From positions 1 through 51,675 of the forward strand of contig VBWD01000003.1 in assembly GCA_006218055.1 (NCBI GenBank): a DNA stretch of 51,675 bases, read 5' to 3'. Below are positions 1-9,205 of the stretch, one piece after another. The position numbers were made by a program, and so were the translations under genes. This DNA comes from Gallionellaceae bacterium. GTDB lineage: Bacteria > Pseudomonadota > Gammaproteobacteria > Burkholderiales > Gallionellaceae. Each line of letters begins with the position of its first letter. The stretch's first letter is position 1. Under the pieces are notes generated by a model, which saw only the letters and a list, made by a program, of their open reading frames with translations, made no database searches and was not told the origin of the DNA.

Positions 1-293
1 CCTTCTTGGTATTGCCCCATCTCGTGCAGGTATTCCCACGAGTACAGCCCTGTGTCATGTCCATCGTCGAAATTGATCTTGAGTGCGTATTGCCCAACGG
101 GTTCGATGCTGGTGATACCCACATCGCGTTTGCCGACCTGCAAGGTCTCTTGACCTTTGCCGTGACCTCGCACTTCGGCAGAAGGTGAGAACACGCGCAA
201 GAACTCAGCGGGCAATTTGTATCGCGTGTCGTTATCGAATGTGACTTCGAGCACCTTGGATTTCTGATGCAGGATGATGTCGGTGGGTGTCAT
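1..293 (-). CDS. DUF971 (GBBH-like N-terminal domain) protein, 3' end cut by window edge
   Basis: Reading leftwards from ATG at 291-293, the frame stays open to base 1 and gives about 97 residues starting MTPTDIILHQKSK. It contains the DUF971 signature near the end (LYSWEYLHEMG), preceded by a region matching the gamma-butyrobetaine hydroxylase-like N-terminal fold (LPAEFLRVFSPSAEV). The biochemical function of stand-alone DUF971 proteins is not established; some relatives have been linked to iron-sulfur or quinone-related genes by neighbourhood only. The start codon overlaps the stop of rfaE2 as ATGA, so it is probably translationally coupled. The stop codon lies outside the window. Confidence 0.8.
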   Translation of the reverse strand, partial: MTPTDIILHQKSKVLEVTFDNDTRYKLPAEFLRVFSPSAEVRGHGKGQETLQVGKRDVGITSIEPVGQYALKINFDDGHDTGLYSWEYLHEMGQYQE

Positions 294-778
294 AACGAGC
301 GTATCTTCTTCAACAATGCGGTGGTGGAACGCTCGTGCAAGAAGGGGATGCTGTGCGCCGAGCCGCCCCAGCCTTGCACTTCTTTGCTACCTACGATGTT
401 CTCTGGCTTCCAATCGCCACCCTTCACCAATTTATCAGGGTGGCAAGCGAGGACGAGATTGAGTGGCGTGTCTTCGTCGAACTGCACGACCAGACTCACC
501 GATTCCAGCGAAGCCAATACCGCCATGCGGTCGTCTTGTTGATTGATGGGGCGGTCATCGCCTTTGCCTTGGCGCTTCACCGAAGCATCGCTGTTCACAC
601 CGACGATGAGGGATGCACCGAGCGCACGCGCTTGTGCCAAGTAAGTGACATGACCGCGATGCAACACATCGAAGCAGCCGTTGGTGAACACCAAAGGACG
701 CGGCAAGGCAGCGACCTTAGCTGCGAGGTCGGCAGCCGTGGCGATCTTGTTCTCAAAACTGGGCGTCGGATAGTTCAC
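290..778 (-). CDS. rfaE2: D-glycero-beta-D-manno-heptose 1-phosphate adenylyltransferase (stand-alone RfaE2/HldC)
   Basis: Cytidylyltransferase-like protein that makes ADP-heptose for the LPS inner core from heptose 1-phosphate and ATP. Residues 34-43 (GCFDVLHRGH, counted from GTG 778) hold the HxGH nucleotide-binding motif, and RSTTALL near the C-terminus is the second nucleotide-binding signature (family ISSTxI). It corresponds to the C-terminal half of E. coli HldE; in many betaproteobacteria kinase and transferase are separate genes. The start is uncertain: GTG at 778 lies 1 bp beyond the dolP stop, while TTG at 796 would overlap dolP by 17 bp and add six residues. Neither has a strong ribosome binding site. 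The 3' end overlaps the DUF971 gene by 4 bp. Confidence 0.88.
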   Translation of the reverse strand: MNYPTPSFENKIATAADLAAKVAALPRPLVFTNGCFDVLHRGHVTYLAQARALGASLIVGVNSDASVKRQGKGDDRPINQQDDRMAVLASLESVSLVVQFDEDTPLNLVLACHPDKLVKGGDWKPENIVGSKEVQGWGGSAHSIPFLHERSTTALLKKIRSL

Positions 779-779
779 G

Positions 780-1871
<1,092 letters not shown>

Positions 1872-1916
1872 ATCTTCTCTATGTGATGAGAGTTGAGGAA
1901 TGGTGCGGATTTTACC

Positions 1917-2064
1917 TTAAGGGCGCTTCGAAAAATTCAAAGTTCTAAGCAAGACAAGGCGCGAGAAAGAATTGCGACGCAGCATATGCTTGATATGTAA
2001 GGAGCAATTTTTTGTGAGCAACGCAGTATTGCGACGAAATTTGGATTTTTAGAAATGCCCTCAA
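1917..2064. mobile_element. MITE-like repeat, copy 1 (148 bp, 25-bp terminal inverted repeats)
   Basis: The left end at 1917-1941 (TTAAGGGCGCTTC...) and right end at 2040-2064 (...GAAATGCCCTCAA) are imperfect inverted repeats. The interior shares long identical blocks with 33100-33288, for example AAGCAAGACAAGGCGCGA and GAGCAACGCAGTATTGCGAC. It has no coding capacity that looks real. It lies between yraN and diaA, two minus-strand genes, and its right end contains the TGA stop of yraN (2061-2063). The element separates genes that are contiguous in related genomes, so it is probably a later insertion. Confidence 0.75.
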
Positions 2065-2405
2065 AGCTCGAATGCGTTCTCAACCCACTCGATGCCATCT
2101 TGCCCTTCTGGCGTCGCCATCAACACAGCATCGAAACGACACGGCGGAGTGCGCGGCAAGCTGGACAGATAATGTTGCGCGGTGAGGATGAGTTTGCCTT
2201 GTTTGCGCGCATCGATACTGGCGGCCGCACCACCGAAATCTTGTTTGCTACGCATGCGCACTTCGGCAAAAACTAGGGTGTCGCCGTCTTTCATGATGAG
2301 GTCGATCTCACCGTAACGGCAGCGGTAATTGGTTTGGATGAGTCGCAAGCCTTGCTGTTGCAAAAAGCGCGCAGCAGTTTGTTCGGCAGCAACCCCTGAC
2401 TTCAT
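2061..2405 (-). CDS. yraN: YraN family protein (UPF0102), predicted endonuclease-like fold
   Basis: A 114-residue protein with the UPF0102 signature: YRCRYGEIDLI at residues 27-37 and FAEVRMR at 46-52, which together resemble a PD-(D/E)xK nuclease core (D35, E48). The usual lysine of the ExK triad is Arg50 here, and GEIDLI is intact. The cellular role is not established. The start ATG overlaps the stop of the upstream LppC-domain gene by 4 bp (ATGA), consistent with the conserved lpoA-yraN-diaA-dolP operon. The stop codon is provided by the end of the adjoining MITE-like repeat. Confidence 0.88.
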   Translation of the reverse strand: MKSGVAAEQTAARFLQQQGLRLIQTNYRCRYGEIDLIMKDGDTLVFAEVRMRSKQDFGGAAASIDARKQGKLILTAQHYLSSLPRTPPCRFDAVLMATPEGQDGIEWVENAFEL

Positions 2406-3634
2406 TTTTGAGTCTTGGTGTCGATCACGATGGGCTGAATGACAGGTGGACGACCATCGTGGGGAATGCCTAGCCCCTGACGCAATACCGCTGGCATGGC
2501 TTCACGCTCAAGCAAGTGCCCGTTCAAGCTCACCTTGCCAGTCACACCATCCAAGGGCAAAGCGTTGATGGTGTCGTGCTGGTAGAAGATCTGAAGTAGG
2601 CGATAAGCGTCGATACCCAATGCGTACAACCGCTCCATGTCTTGCGGCAGCGGCGGTGTGACACGTGGATACACCATCACCGCAGGATGATCCGCTTGCA
2701 ACACCCAAGGCATGTCGATGAAGCGCACCTCGGCCAAGTCATAGTTCACGAGGTTGTTGGCATTGCCCGAGAACACTTGAGAGGTGGCATACACCGGCAG
2801 CATGTTGCTGATGTAGGGGCGCAGCAGACGCGCCTTGTCCACTTCAGCCGCCAAGAACACCATGTTGCCGGGATCGGTCGGGATGGTGCGCAGCGGTGTG
2901 GGATCACCCGTGTAGGCGATCTCGGACAGGATGATGCCGCCGGAACGTTGCCAATTATCCGAAAAAGATTGCGCCAGACGTTTCGACAATGCGGTATCTG
3001 TGCGCACGATGGTCGCGCTCAACAGACCCACCTTGGTCGCCAGTTGCGAGATCTGTTTGGATTCCTGCTCTGCGGGCAAACCAAAGAAGTAGAGCTGATC
3101 TGCCCGCGTCGAATCGACCACGTTCAGCGCCAAAGTCGGCACGGACACATTCGGTAGTGTTGCCATCGCCACCACGCCATTGCGTGTGAGTGGGCCAGCG
3201 ACTGAGACTGCACCTGCCTTGATGGCTTGTTGATACAACGCCAGCACCTCGGTCTTCTCGTCGTTGCAAGGGTACACACGCACAGGCAAACCATTCGACT
3301 GCTGCGCAGCAGCGGCCATGAAACCTTGTTGAACCACCTCGGCCGCTTTGCCGAACGCTGCTGACTTCAACGGCAAGATGAGTGCGATGTGATGTTCTGC
3401 CGCTTCGACGGGAGCGCCTTCGATCGTAGGTGAAACCACGACGGCTGGCGCAGTGACGACGCTAGTGGTGGCAACAGGTGGCGCAGGTGCGGGTGTCGGC
3501 GCAATGACGACAGGTGCAGGCGCAGGTGCAGCAGATGTCGTTGCTGGCGGAGTGGCGCAGCCATATAGGCTCACGTATAGTGCGGCGACCAGAACATCGC
3601 GCAACCATTTCGACTCAGAGGCAACGATTTGCAT
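2402..3634 (-). CDS. lpoA: LpoA-like (LppC domain) outer-membrane lipoprotein, penicillin-binding protein activator
   Basis: About 410 residues from ATG 3634. A signal peptide ends in a lipobox (SLYGC, Cys26), followed by an Ala/Pro-rich linker to about residue 75 and then the periplasmic-binding-protein-like LppC domain (ALILPLKSAAFGKAAEVVQQGF). E. coli LpoA (678 aa) activates PBP1A; this protein has only the C-terminal LppC module and lacks the N-terminal TPR-like domain, as in many betaproteobacteria. PBP1A activation is therefore inferred. It is divergent from rsmI, and the two start regions overlap, so each promoter must lie inside the other gene. An alternative TTG start lies at 3649. 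Confidence 0.85.
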   Translation of the reverse strand: MQIVASESKWLRDVLVAALYVSLYGCATPPATTSAAPAPAPVVIAPTPAPAPPVATTSVVTAPAVVVSPTIEGAPVEAAEHHIALILPLKSAAFGKAAEVVQQGFMAAAAQQSNGLPVRVYPCNDEKTEVLALYQQAIKAGAVSVAGPLTRNGVVAMATLPNVSVPTLALNVVDSTRADQLYFFGLPAEQESKQISQLATKVGLLSATIVRTDTALSKRLAQSFSDNWQRSGGIILSEIAYTGDPTPLRTIPTDPGNMVFLAAEVDKARLLRPYISNMLPVYATSQVFSGNANNLVNYDLAEVRFIDMPWVLQADHPAVMVYPRVTPPLPQDMERLYALGIDAYRLLQIFYQHDTINALPLDGVTGKVSLNGHLLEREAMPAVLRQGLGIPHDGRPPVIQPIVIDTKTQK

Positions 3635-4489
3635 ATCAAGACCGATCAAAAATTGGAGTGCGCATTATATGTAGTCGCCACCCCGATTGGAAATTTAAGC
3701 GACATTACTTTTCGCGCACTCGACGTGCTGAACGCAGCGGACACCATCGCGGCAGAAGACACGCGTAATACCAAGTATCTGTTACAGCATCATGGCATCA
3801 ATGACGCACGCCTATTGGCTTTGCATCAGCATAACGAGCGCGGTGCGGCGGAGAAGATCGTCGCGCTATTGGGCCAAGGTCTTAGCGTCGCACTGGTGAC
3901 CGATGCGGGTACGCCCGCCGTGAGCGACCCCGGCGCGATATTGGTCGAAGCGGTACGCAAGGCGGGATTTCGCGTCATTCCCATCCCCGGTGCCAGTGCG
4001 GTGGTCGCCGCACTATCTGCATCTGGCTTGAGCGCACCGCATTTCTTGTTCTACGGATTCCTGCCCAACAAATCGAGCGCACGTTGTAGCGCCTTGCAGA
4101 CCTTGGTCGAACATCCCTACACCTTGGTGTTCTACGAGGCTCCCCACCGCATCTTGGATTGCGCAAAGGACCTGCTCGATGTGTTCGGTCGTGAACGCGA
4201 CATCGTGTTCGCGCGCGAGATCACCAAACTGTTCGAGAGTATCCATCGCTGTAAATTAAGTGAAGCATTGGATTGGCTGAATAGCGACCCCAACAACCTG
4301 CGCGGCGAGTTCGTGCTACTGGTTTCTGCTGCCACGCCCAATGAGGGATTGGATGTGGAAACGGAGAAGACCTTGTCTTTGCTGTTGGAAGAACTGCCAC
4401 TCAAACAAGCCGTGCAACTGGCGGTGAAGATCACGGGCGGTAACAAGAACGAGTTGTATGAGCGGGCGCTGGCTATTAAGCAAAGTTAA
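3629..4489 (+). CDS. rsmI: 16S rRNA (cytidine(1402)-2'-O)-methyltransferase RsmI
   Basis: A 286-residue tetrapyrrole-methylase-fold enzyme that methylates the ribose of C1402 in the 16S rRNA decoding centre using SAM. Diagnostic segments are VATPIGNLSDIT (17-28), AEDTRNTKYLLQHH, LVTDAGTPAVSDPG and FYEAPHRI. The start is TTG at 3629, supported by AGAGG at 3617-3621 (7-bp spacing); a second TTG at 3653 has no such site. This start overlaps the divergent lpoA start by 6 bp. Divergent rsmI and lpoA also occur in E. coli (yraL/yraM). Confidence 0.92.
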   Translation: MHIKTDQKLECALYVVATPIGNLSDITFRALDVLNAADTIAAEDTRNTKYLLQHHGINDARLLALHQHNERGAAEKIVALLGQGLSVALVTDAGTPAVSDPGAILVEAVRKAGFRVIPIPGASAVVAALSASGLSAPHFLFYGFLPNKSSARCSALQTLVEHPYTLVFYEAPHRILDCAKDLLDVFGRERDIVFAREITKLFESIHRCKLSEALDWLNSDPNNLRGEFVLLVSAATPNEGLDVETEKTLSLLLEELPLKQAVQLAVKITGGNKNELYERALAIKQS

Positions 4490-4498
4490 TTAGGCATC

Positions 4499-4566
4499 GT
4501 CGTTCCCGCGAAGGAGGGAACCCCGTTTGGTTCATAAAATTGGATCCCCGCCTTCGCGGGAACGAC
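4499..4566. repeat. Paired palindrome between rsmI and the acrA-like gene
   Basis: GTCGTTCCCGCGAAGG at 4499-4514 is a perfect 16-bp inverted repeat of 4551-4566. The left arm is followed by its own short palindromic partner (TTCCCGCGAAGGAGGGAA). This is the form of REP-like intergenic repeats (consensus related to GTCATTCCCGCG). It may act as a terminator for rsmI transcripts, but there is no T-run. The remaining 80 bp to the next start hold no clear promoter. Confidence 0.65.
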
Positions 4567-4646
4567 CATCAAAGTACCAACTTATCAACATCGCCTTTGC
4601 TAAACTGCGCCTCAAACATCGAACGTCTAAAAGGTTGCGCGATACC

Positions 4647-5777
4647 ATGCTGAATAAACTTATCTCACTTTCTTTGCTGGCGTTGTTGAGCGCTTGCGGT
4701 GCGGGCGACAAACCTGCCGCAACGGTTGCTGCACCTGTCACGTCCGCCCCACCACCTCCTGAAGTCGAAGTCATCACTGTGGCTGCGGGCGATGCCACTT
4801 TCACGCAAGATCTGCCGGGGCGTGTACAGGCTTATCGCACCGCACAGGTGCGTGCGCGTGTGGATGGTGTGGTAGAGGCGCGTTTGTTCAAGGAAGGTAG
4901 CGAGGTGAAGGCCAACGCACCGCTGTTCCGCATCGACTCGCGCAGTTATCAAGCCACTGCCGACGCCGCTAAAGCCGATGCGGCGCTGACGAAGGAGACC
5001 GTAGAACGCTACAAACGCCTGCGCGAGATCAACGGCATCAGCCAACAAGATCTCGATATCGCCCAGAACAAAGCCAAGCAAGCTGCCGCCACCCTCATCA
5101 AAGCCGAAGAGGACTTGGAGCACGCCAACGTGCCTGCCCCGCTCACCGGTTCCATCGGTCGCGCACAAGTCACAGAAGGTGCATTGGTCAGCAAGAGTGG
5201 TGCGACCCTGCTCGCCACCATCGAGCAACTCGATCCGGTGTATGTGAACTTCACCCAATCCAGCGCCGAGTTGTCGCGCTTACGCCGTGCCGTTGCCACA
5301 GGGCTGTTGAAGCGCGCTGATGGCGCCAAGGTCGAACTGTTGATGGAAGACGGCAGTGTCTATCCACAAGCTGGCAACCTCTCTTTCAGCGATCTCGCGG
5401 TCGACCCATCTACGGGCACAGTCTCACTGCGCGCGGAGTTCCCCAACGCGAAACGTGATCTGTTGCCCGGCATGTTCGTGCGCATCCGCTTCCCGCAAGC
5501 TATCGCCGAGAACGTCATACGCGTGCCACAACGTGCGGTGCAATCCAACACCTCCGGTCAGTTCGTGATGGTCGTGGGTGCGGACGGCAAAGCCAATCCG
5601 CAACCGATCAAGACCGGCGGCATGGCTTCCACCGATTTCGTCATCCTCAACGGACTCAAGGGCGGCGAGCAAATCATCGTGAATGGTTTGCAGAAGGCCC
5701 GTCCGGGTACGGTGGTGAAACCTATCCCTCTCGTCGAGACGATGAAGTTGGACAAGCAGCTCACCGCGCCAAAATAG
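4647..5777 (+). CDS. acrA: RND efflux periplasmic adaptor (AcrA/MexA-type lipoprotein)
   Basis: A 376-residue membrane-fusion protein. It has a lipoprotein signal with lipobox LLSAC (Cys17), a barrel-sandwich (lipoyl-like) half at about 50-90 (RVDGVVEARLFKEGSEVKAN), an alpha-hairpin at 95-145 rich in Ala/Lys, the second lipoyl half (PLTGSIGRAQVTEGALV) and a C-terminal beta-barrel with RVPQRAVQ. It links the inner-membrane pump to an outer-membrane TolC-like channel, which is not in this window. ATG 4647 is chosen because it starts the signal peptide; an upstream in-frame extension would run through the repeat. It is followed 149 bp later by the pump gene. Confidence 0.92.
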   Translation: MLNKLISLSLLALLSACGAGDKPAATVAAPVTSAPPPPEVEVITVAAGDATFTQDLPGRVQAYRTAQVRARVDGVVEARLFKEGSEVKANAPLFRIDSRSYQATADAAKADAALTKETVERYKRLREINGISQQDLDIAQNKAKQAAATLIKAEEDLEHANVPAPLTGSIGRAQVTEGALVSKSGATLLATIEQLDPVYVNFTQSSAELSRLRRAVATGLLKRADGAKVELLMEDGSVYPQAGNLSFSDLAVDPSTGTVSLRAEFPNAKRDLLPGMFVRIRFPQAIAENVIRVPQRAVQSNTSGQFVMVVGADGKANPQPIKTGGMASTDFVILNGLKGGEQIIVNGLQKARPGTVVKPIPLVETMKLDKQLTAPK

Positions 5778-5828
5778 CAACGTGATTCCCTTAAATCCAG
5801 ATTTTTCATTCGCAAAATTTGTCAGCTT

Positions 5829-5912
5829 CCCCCTTTGTAAAAGGGGGAGTGAGGGGGATTTAGATTTTTATTCTGCGCTAAATCCCCCCTGCCCCCCTTT
5901 GCCAAAGGGGGG
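5829..5912. repeat. GC-rich paired palindrome between acrA and acrB
   Basis: Two hairpin-forming modules (CCCCCTTTGTAAAAGGGGG at 5829-5847 and CCCCCCTTTGCCAAAGGGGGG at 5892-5912) flank the inverted pair GGGGGATTTAG / CTAAATCCCCC. The whole stretch can also fold as one long hairpin. This type of repeat is common between genes in betaproteobacteria. It may attenuate read-through from the adaptor gene into the pump gene and so set their ratio (inference). Confidence 0.65.
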
Positions 5913-5926
5913 TTAGGAAACCAACC

Positions 5927-8900
5927 ATGTTCGCTAAATTCTTCATCGACCGCCCCATCTTCGCGTGGGTCATCGCCATCATCATCTTGATGGCGGGTGT
6001 GCTCGCTTTACGCGGCTTGCCTGTGACGCAATATCCGCCCGTCGCACCGCCTGCGCTGTCCGTTTCCATCACTTATCCCGGCGCATCGGCGCAGGTCATC
6101 GAAGAGACGGCCATCGCGCTCATCGAGCAGGAGTTGAACGGGGTCGAGAACCTGCTCTACATGGAGTCGGCCTCCGAACTCGGTAGCGGCAGCATCACGC
6201 TGACCTACGAGACAGGCACTGACCTCAACCTCGCCTCCGTCGAAGCGCAGAACCGCGTGAAGCGTGTCGAAGCACGCCTGCCGGAAGAGGTGCGTCGTCT
6301 TGGCATCACCACCAACAAATCGGCGCGCAACTATGTGATGTTCGTGTCGCTCATCTCGCCGGACAAGAGCATGGATTCTGTCGCGCTGGGCAGTTTCGTG
6401 AGCGCCAGCGTAATCGACAGCATCAAGCGTGTGCCCGGTGTGGGCGAGGCGCTGATGTTCGGCACCGAATACTCCATGCGCCTGTGGCTGAAGCCGGATC
6501 GCTTGCAAGCGTACGGCCTGTCCCCCGCCGATGTGTCAAAAGCGGTACGTGCGCAGAACACGCAACTGGCGATGGGTGAATTGGGGCAACTTCCTGCCGC
6601 ACCGGGACAACAACTCAACGCCGTGATTGTCACGCGCAGTCGCTTGGCCTCGGTGGAAGAGTTCGGCAACGTCATCATCCGCACCAATCCCGATGGCTCC
6701 AGCTTGCGCGTGAAGGATGTCGCCCGTGTCGAACTTGGCGCACAGGATTACGCACGCCAATCGCGCTTGGATGGACAACCCTCGGCCAACATCGCCATCC
6801 GTCTAGCACCGGGTGCTAACGCACTAGAGACCGTCGGTGCAGTGAAGGCACGCATGGGCGAACTGGAGAAGTCCTTCCCCAAGGGCGTGACTTGGCTGGT
6901 GCCGTATGACACCTCCAAGTTCATCGACATCTCCATCAAAGAAGTGTTGAAGAGCCTTGCCGAAGCGTTGCTGCTGGTGGTGCTGGTGATGTACCTGTTC
7001 CTCGGCAACATCCGCGCCACGCTCATCCCCACCATCGTCATCCCCGTCGCACTCGTGGGTGCGTTGGTCGGCCTGTATCTGCTGGGCTATTCCATCAACG
7101 TGCTGACCTTGTTCGCGATGGTGCTCGCCATCGGTATCGTGGTGGACGATGCCATCGTGGTGGTGGAGAACGTGGAACGCATCATGGCGACGGAAGGACT
7201 CTCGCCGCGCGATGCCACGCGCAAGGCGATGGACCAAATCATCGGTGCCATCATCGCCATCACCTTGGTGTTGTCGGCGGTGTTCATCCCGATGTCGCTG
7301 TTCGGCGGCTCCACGGGGGCGATCTATCGCCAGTTCGCCGTGACCTTGCTACTGACCATGGGCTTCTCGGCCTTGATGGCGGTGACGCTCACGCCCGCCT
7401 TGTGCGCCTCCATCCTGAGGAAGGACGATGCGAAACCGCACGGCCCCTTCGGCTTGTTCTTTGAGAAAGTGACCCAGCGCTACACGCGAGGTGTCAACGC
7501 AGTGGTGCGCAAGACCGCACGTTATCTGCTGATTTATCTGGTCATCATCATCGCCATGGGTTGGCTATTCACCAAATTGCCAGGCAGCTTCTTGCCGGAA
7601 GAAGACCAGGGCTATTTCGTCAACGTCATCCAATTGCCTGCCGGTGCGACGCAGGAACGTACGATGGAAGTGCTGGAACAAGTCGAACAGCACTACTTGA
7701 AATTGCCTGAAGTGGAACACGTGGTCGCTGTGGCGGGCTTCTCCTTCTTCGGTCGCGGCCAGAACGCCGCTATCGCCTTCGTACGCCTAAAAGATTGGGA
7801 TCAGCGTCCCGATAAAGATAGCAGCGCGCCTTCGCTGGTACGCAAAGCAAACAAAGAGTTGTCGCGCATCAAACAGGGAATGATCTTCGCCATCAACCCG
7901 CCTTCCATCCCTGAGCTATCTGCCACGGGCGGTTTCGATTTCCGCCTGCAAGACCGCAGCGGACAAGGGCGCGAGAAATTGCTGGAAGCGCGCAACATGT
8001 TGCTGGGCATGGCAGCGCAAAACCCCGCATTGGCCGGTGTGCGCCCCGAAGGGCAGGAAGCCGGCCCGCAACTGTTGCTCGACATAGACCGTCTCAAAGC
8101 CGAGGCACTCGGTGTCTCCTCTGCCGATCTGAACGAGACTTTGCAATCGCTGCTGGGCGTAGCGTACATAAACGACTTCGTGCGTCAGGGGCGCATCCTG
8201 CGCGTACAGATGCAAGCCGAAGCCGATTCACGTCGCACACCGGAAGACATCCTCAAGGTCACCGTGCGCAACAACAAAGGCGGCATGGTGCCGCTGTCCG
8301 AGTTGGCGACACCGCGCTGGACGGTCGGCTCGCCCAAGTTGGATCGCTACAACGGTATCCCCTCGATGAAGATATCGGGTGGTGCCGCACCGGGTCGCAG
8401 CACGGGCGAAGCAATGGCCGCGATGGAACAGATCGCACAGAAACTGCCGCCGGGTTTCGGTTTCGAATGGTCGGCCACCTCACGTGAGGAAAGGCAGTCC
8501 GGCGCACAGGCACCGTTACTGTTCGCCATCTCGCTGTTCGTGGTGTTCCTGTGTCTGGCGGCGTTATACGAGAGCTGGTCCATTCCGTTCGCAGTGATGC
8601 TGGTGGTACCGCTCGGTATCTTCGGCGCGATCTTGGCGGTGAACCTGCGCGGCCTGCCCAACGACATCTACTTCAAGGTCGGCCTCATCGCCATCATCGG
8701 CTTGTCGGCGAAGAACGCCATCCTGATCATCGAGTTCGCGCGCAAGTTGCAGGACGGCGGTATGAAGCTCATCGATGCCACCGTTGAAGCCTGCCGCCTG
8801 CGTTTCCGTCCCATCCTGATGACCTCCATCGCCTTCATCGCGGGCGTCTCACCCTTGTCTTTCTCCTCTGGTGCTGGCGCGCAAAGTCGCCATGCTATCG

Positions 8901-9031
8901 GCACGGGTGTGATGGGCGGTATGTTGGCCGCCACCGTGCTGGCGGTGTTCCTCGTGCCTGTGTTCTTCGTGGTGGTGCGCAAGTTCTTCCCCGGGCATGC
9001 GCGTAAAGAGACAGACTACGAAGACAATTGA
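5927..9031 (+). CDS. acrB: RND multidrug efflux transporter, HAE1 family (AcrB-like)
   Basis: A 1034-residue proton-driven inner-membrane pump, the usual length for AcrB homologues. It begins with the typical MFAKFFIDRPIFAWVIAIIIL. The proton-relay acids are present in TM4 at D407-D408 (IGIVVDDAIVVVENVER) and the partner lysine at K929 in GLSAKNAILIIEFA. Two large periplasmic loops carry the porter and docking domains. It exports hydrophobic and amphiphilic compounds together with the upstream adaptor. The substrate cannot be read from sequence, and no regulator gene adjoins the pair. Confidence 0.94.
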   Translation: MFAKFFIDRPIFAWVIAIIILMAGVLALRGLPVTQYPPVAPPALSVSITYPGASAQVIEETAIALIEQELNGVENLLYMESASELGSGSITLTYETGTDLNLASVEAQNRVKRVEARLPEEVRRLGITTNKSARNYVMFVSLISPDKSMDSVALGSFVSASVIDSIKRVPGVGEALMFGTEYSMRLWLKPDRLQAYGLSPADVSKAVRAQNTQLAMGELGQLPAAPGQQLNAVIVTRSRLASVEEFGNVIIRTNPDGSSLRVKDVARVELGAQDYARQSRLDGQPSANIAIRLAPGANALETVGAVKARMGELEKSFPKGVTWLVPYDTSKFIDISIKEVLKSLAEALLLVVLVMYLFLGNIRATLIPTIVIPVALVGALVGLYLLGYSINVLTLFAMVLAIGIVVDDAIVVVENVERIMATEGLSPRDATRKAMDQIIGAIIAITLVLSAVFIPMSLFGGSTGAIYRQFAVTLLLTMGFSALMAVTLTPALCASILRKDDAKPHGPFGLFFEKVTQRYTRGVNAVVRKTARYLLIYLVIIIAMGWLFTKLPGSFLPEEDQGYFVNVIQLPAGATQERTMEVLEQVEQHYLKLPEVEHVVAVAGFSFFGRGQNAAIAFVRLKDWDQRPDKDSSAPSLVRKANKELSRIKQGMIFAINPPSIPELSATGGFDFRLQDRSGQGREKLLEARNMLLGMAAQNPALAGVRPEGQEAGPQLLLDIDRLKAEALGVSSADLNETLQSLLGVAYINDFVRQGRILRVQMQAEADSRRTPEDILKVTVRNNKGGMVPLSELATPRWTVGSPKLDRYNGIPSMKISGGAAPGRSTGEAMAAMEQIAQKLPPGFGFEWSATSREERQSGAQAPLLFAISLFVVFLCLAALYESWSIPFAVMLVVPLGIFGAILAVNLRGLPNDIYFKVGLIAIIGLSAKNAILIIEFARKLQDGGMKLIDATVEACRLRFRPILMTSIAFIAGVSPLSFSSGAGAQSRHAIGTGVMGGMLAATVLAVFLVPVFFVVVRKFFPGHARKETDYEDN

Positions 9032-9050
9032 TTTAGCCGAAACGTCAACA

Positions 9051-9152
9051 TCCCTTCCCCCATGCAGGGGGAAGGCTAGGATGGGGGTAGAGTTGTGGAA
9101 CGGTTGCTTTTCTACCCCCTCCCTAACCCTCCCCCTGCATGGGGGAGGGAAG
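9051..9152. repeat. Long GC-rich inverted repeat, copy A, between acrB and pyrC
   Basis: A left block (CCCTTCCCCCATGCAGGGGG... to GGGGGTAGAG, 9052-9092) is nearly a mirror inverted copy of the right block (CTACCCCCTCCC... to GGGGGAGGGAAG, 9112-9152). Each block contains its own CCCCC-ATGCA-GGGGG hairpin. A second copy with the same arms but a different loop occurs at 44481-44577. It probably folds as a strong bidirectional hairpin. The remaining spacer to pyrC shows no further clear signal. Confidence 0.7.
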
Positions 9153-9205
9153 CGCCGCTCTGGGACGAACGGCCTCTATAAAGTTACTAGGATAAAATAC
9201 CCACA

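Noticed and set aside
4499-4566. Intrinsic terminator of rsmI
   Set aside because: The stem loop is long and no T-run follows; it fits a REP-like paired palindrome better.
5829-5912. CRISPR-like or tandem repeat
   Set aside because: The repeats are inverted, GC-rich and only paired; there is no spacer-repeat periodicity.
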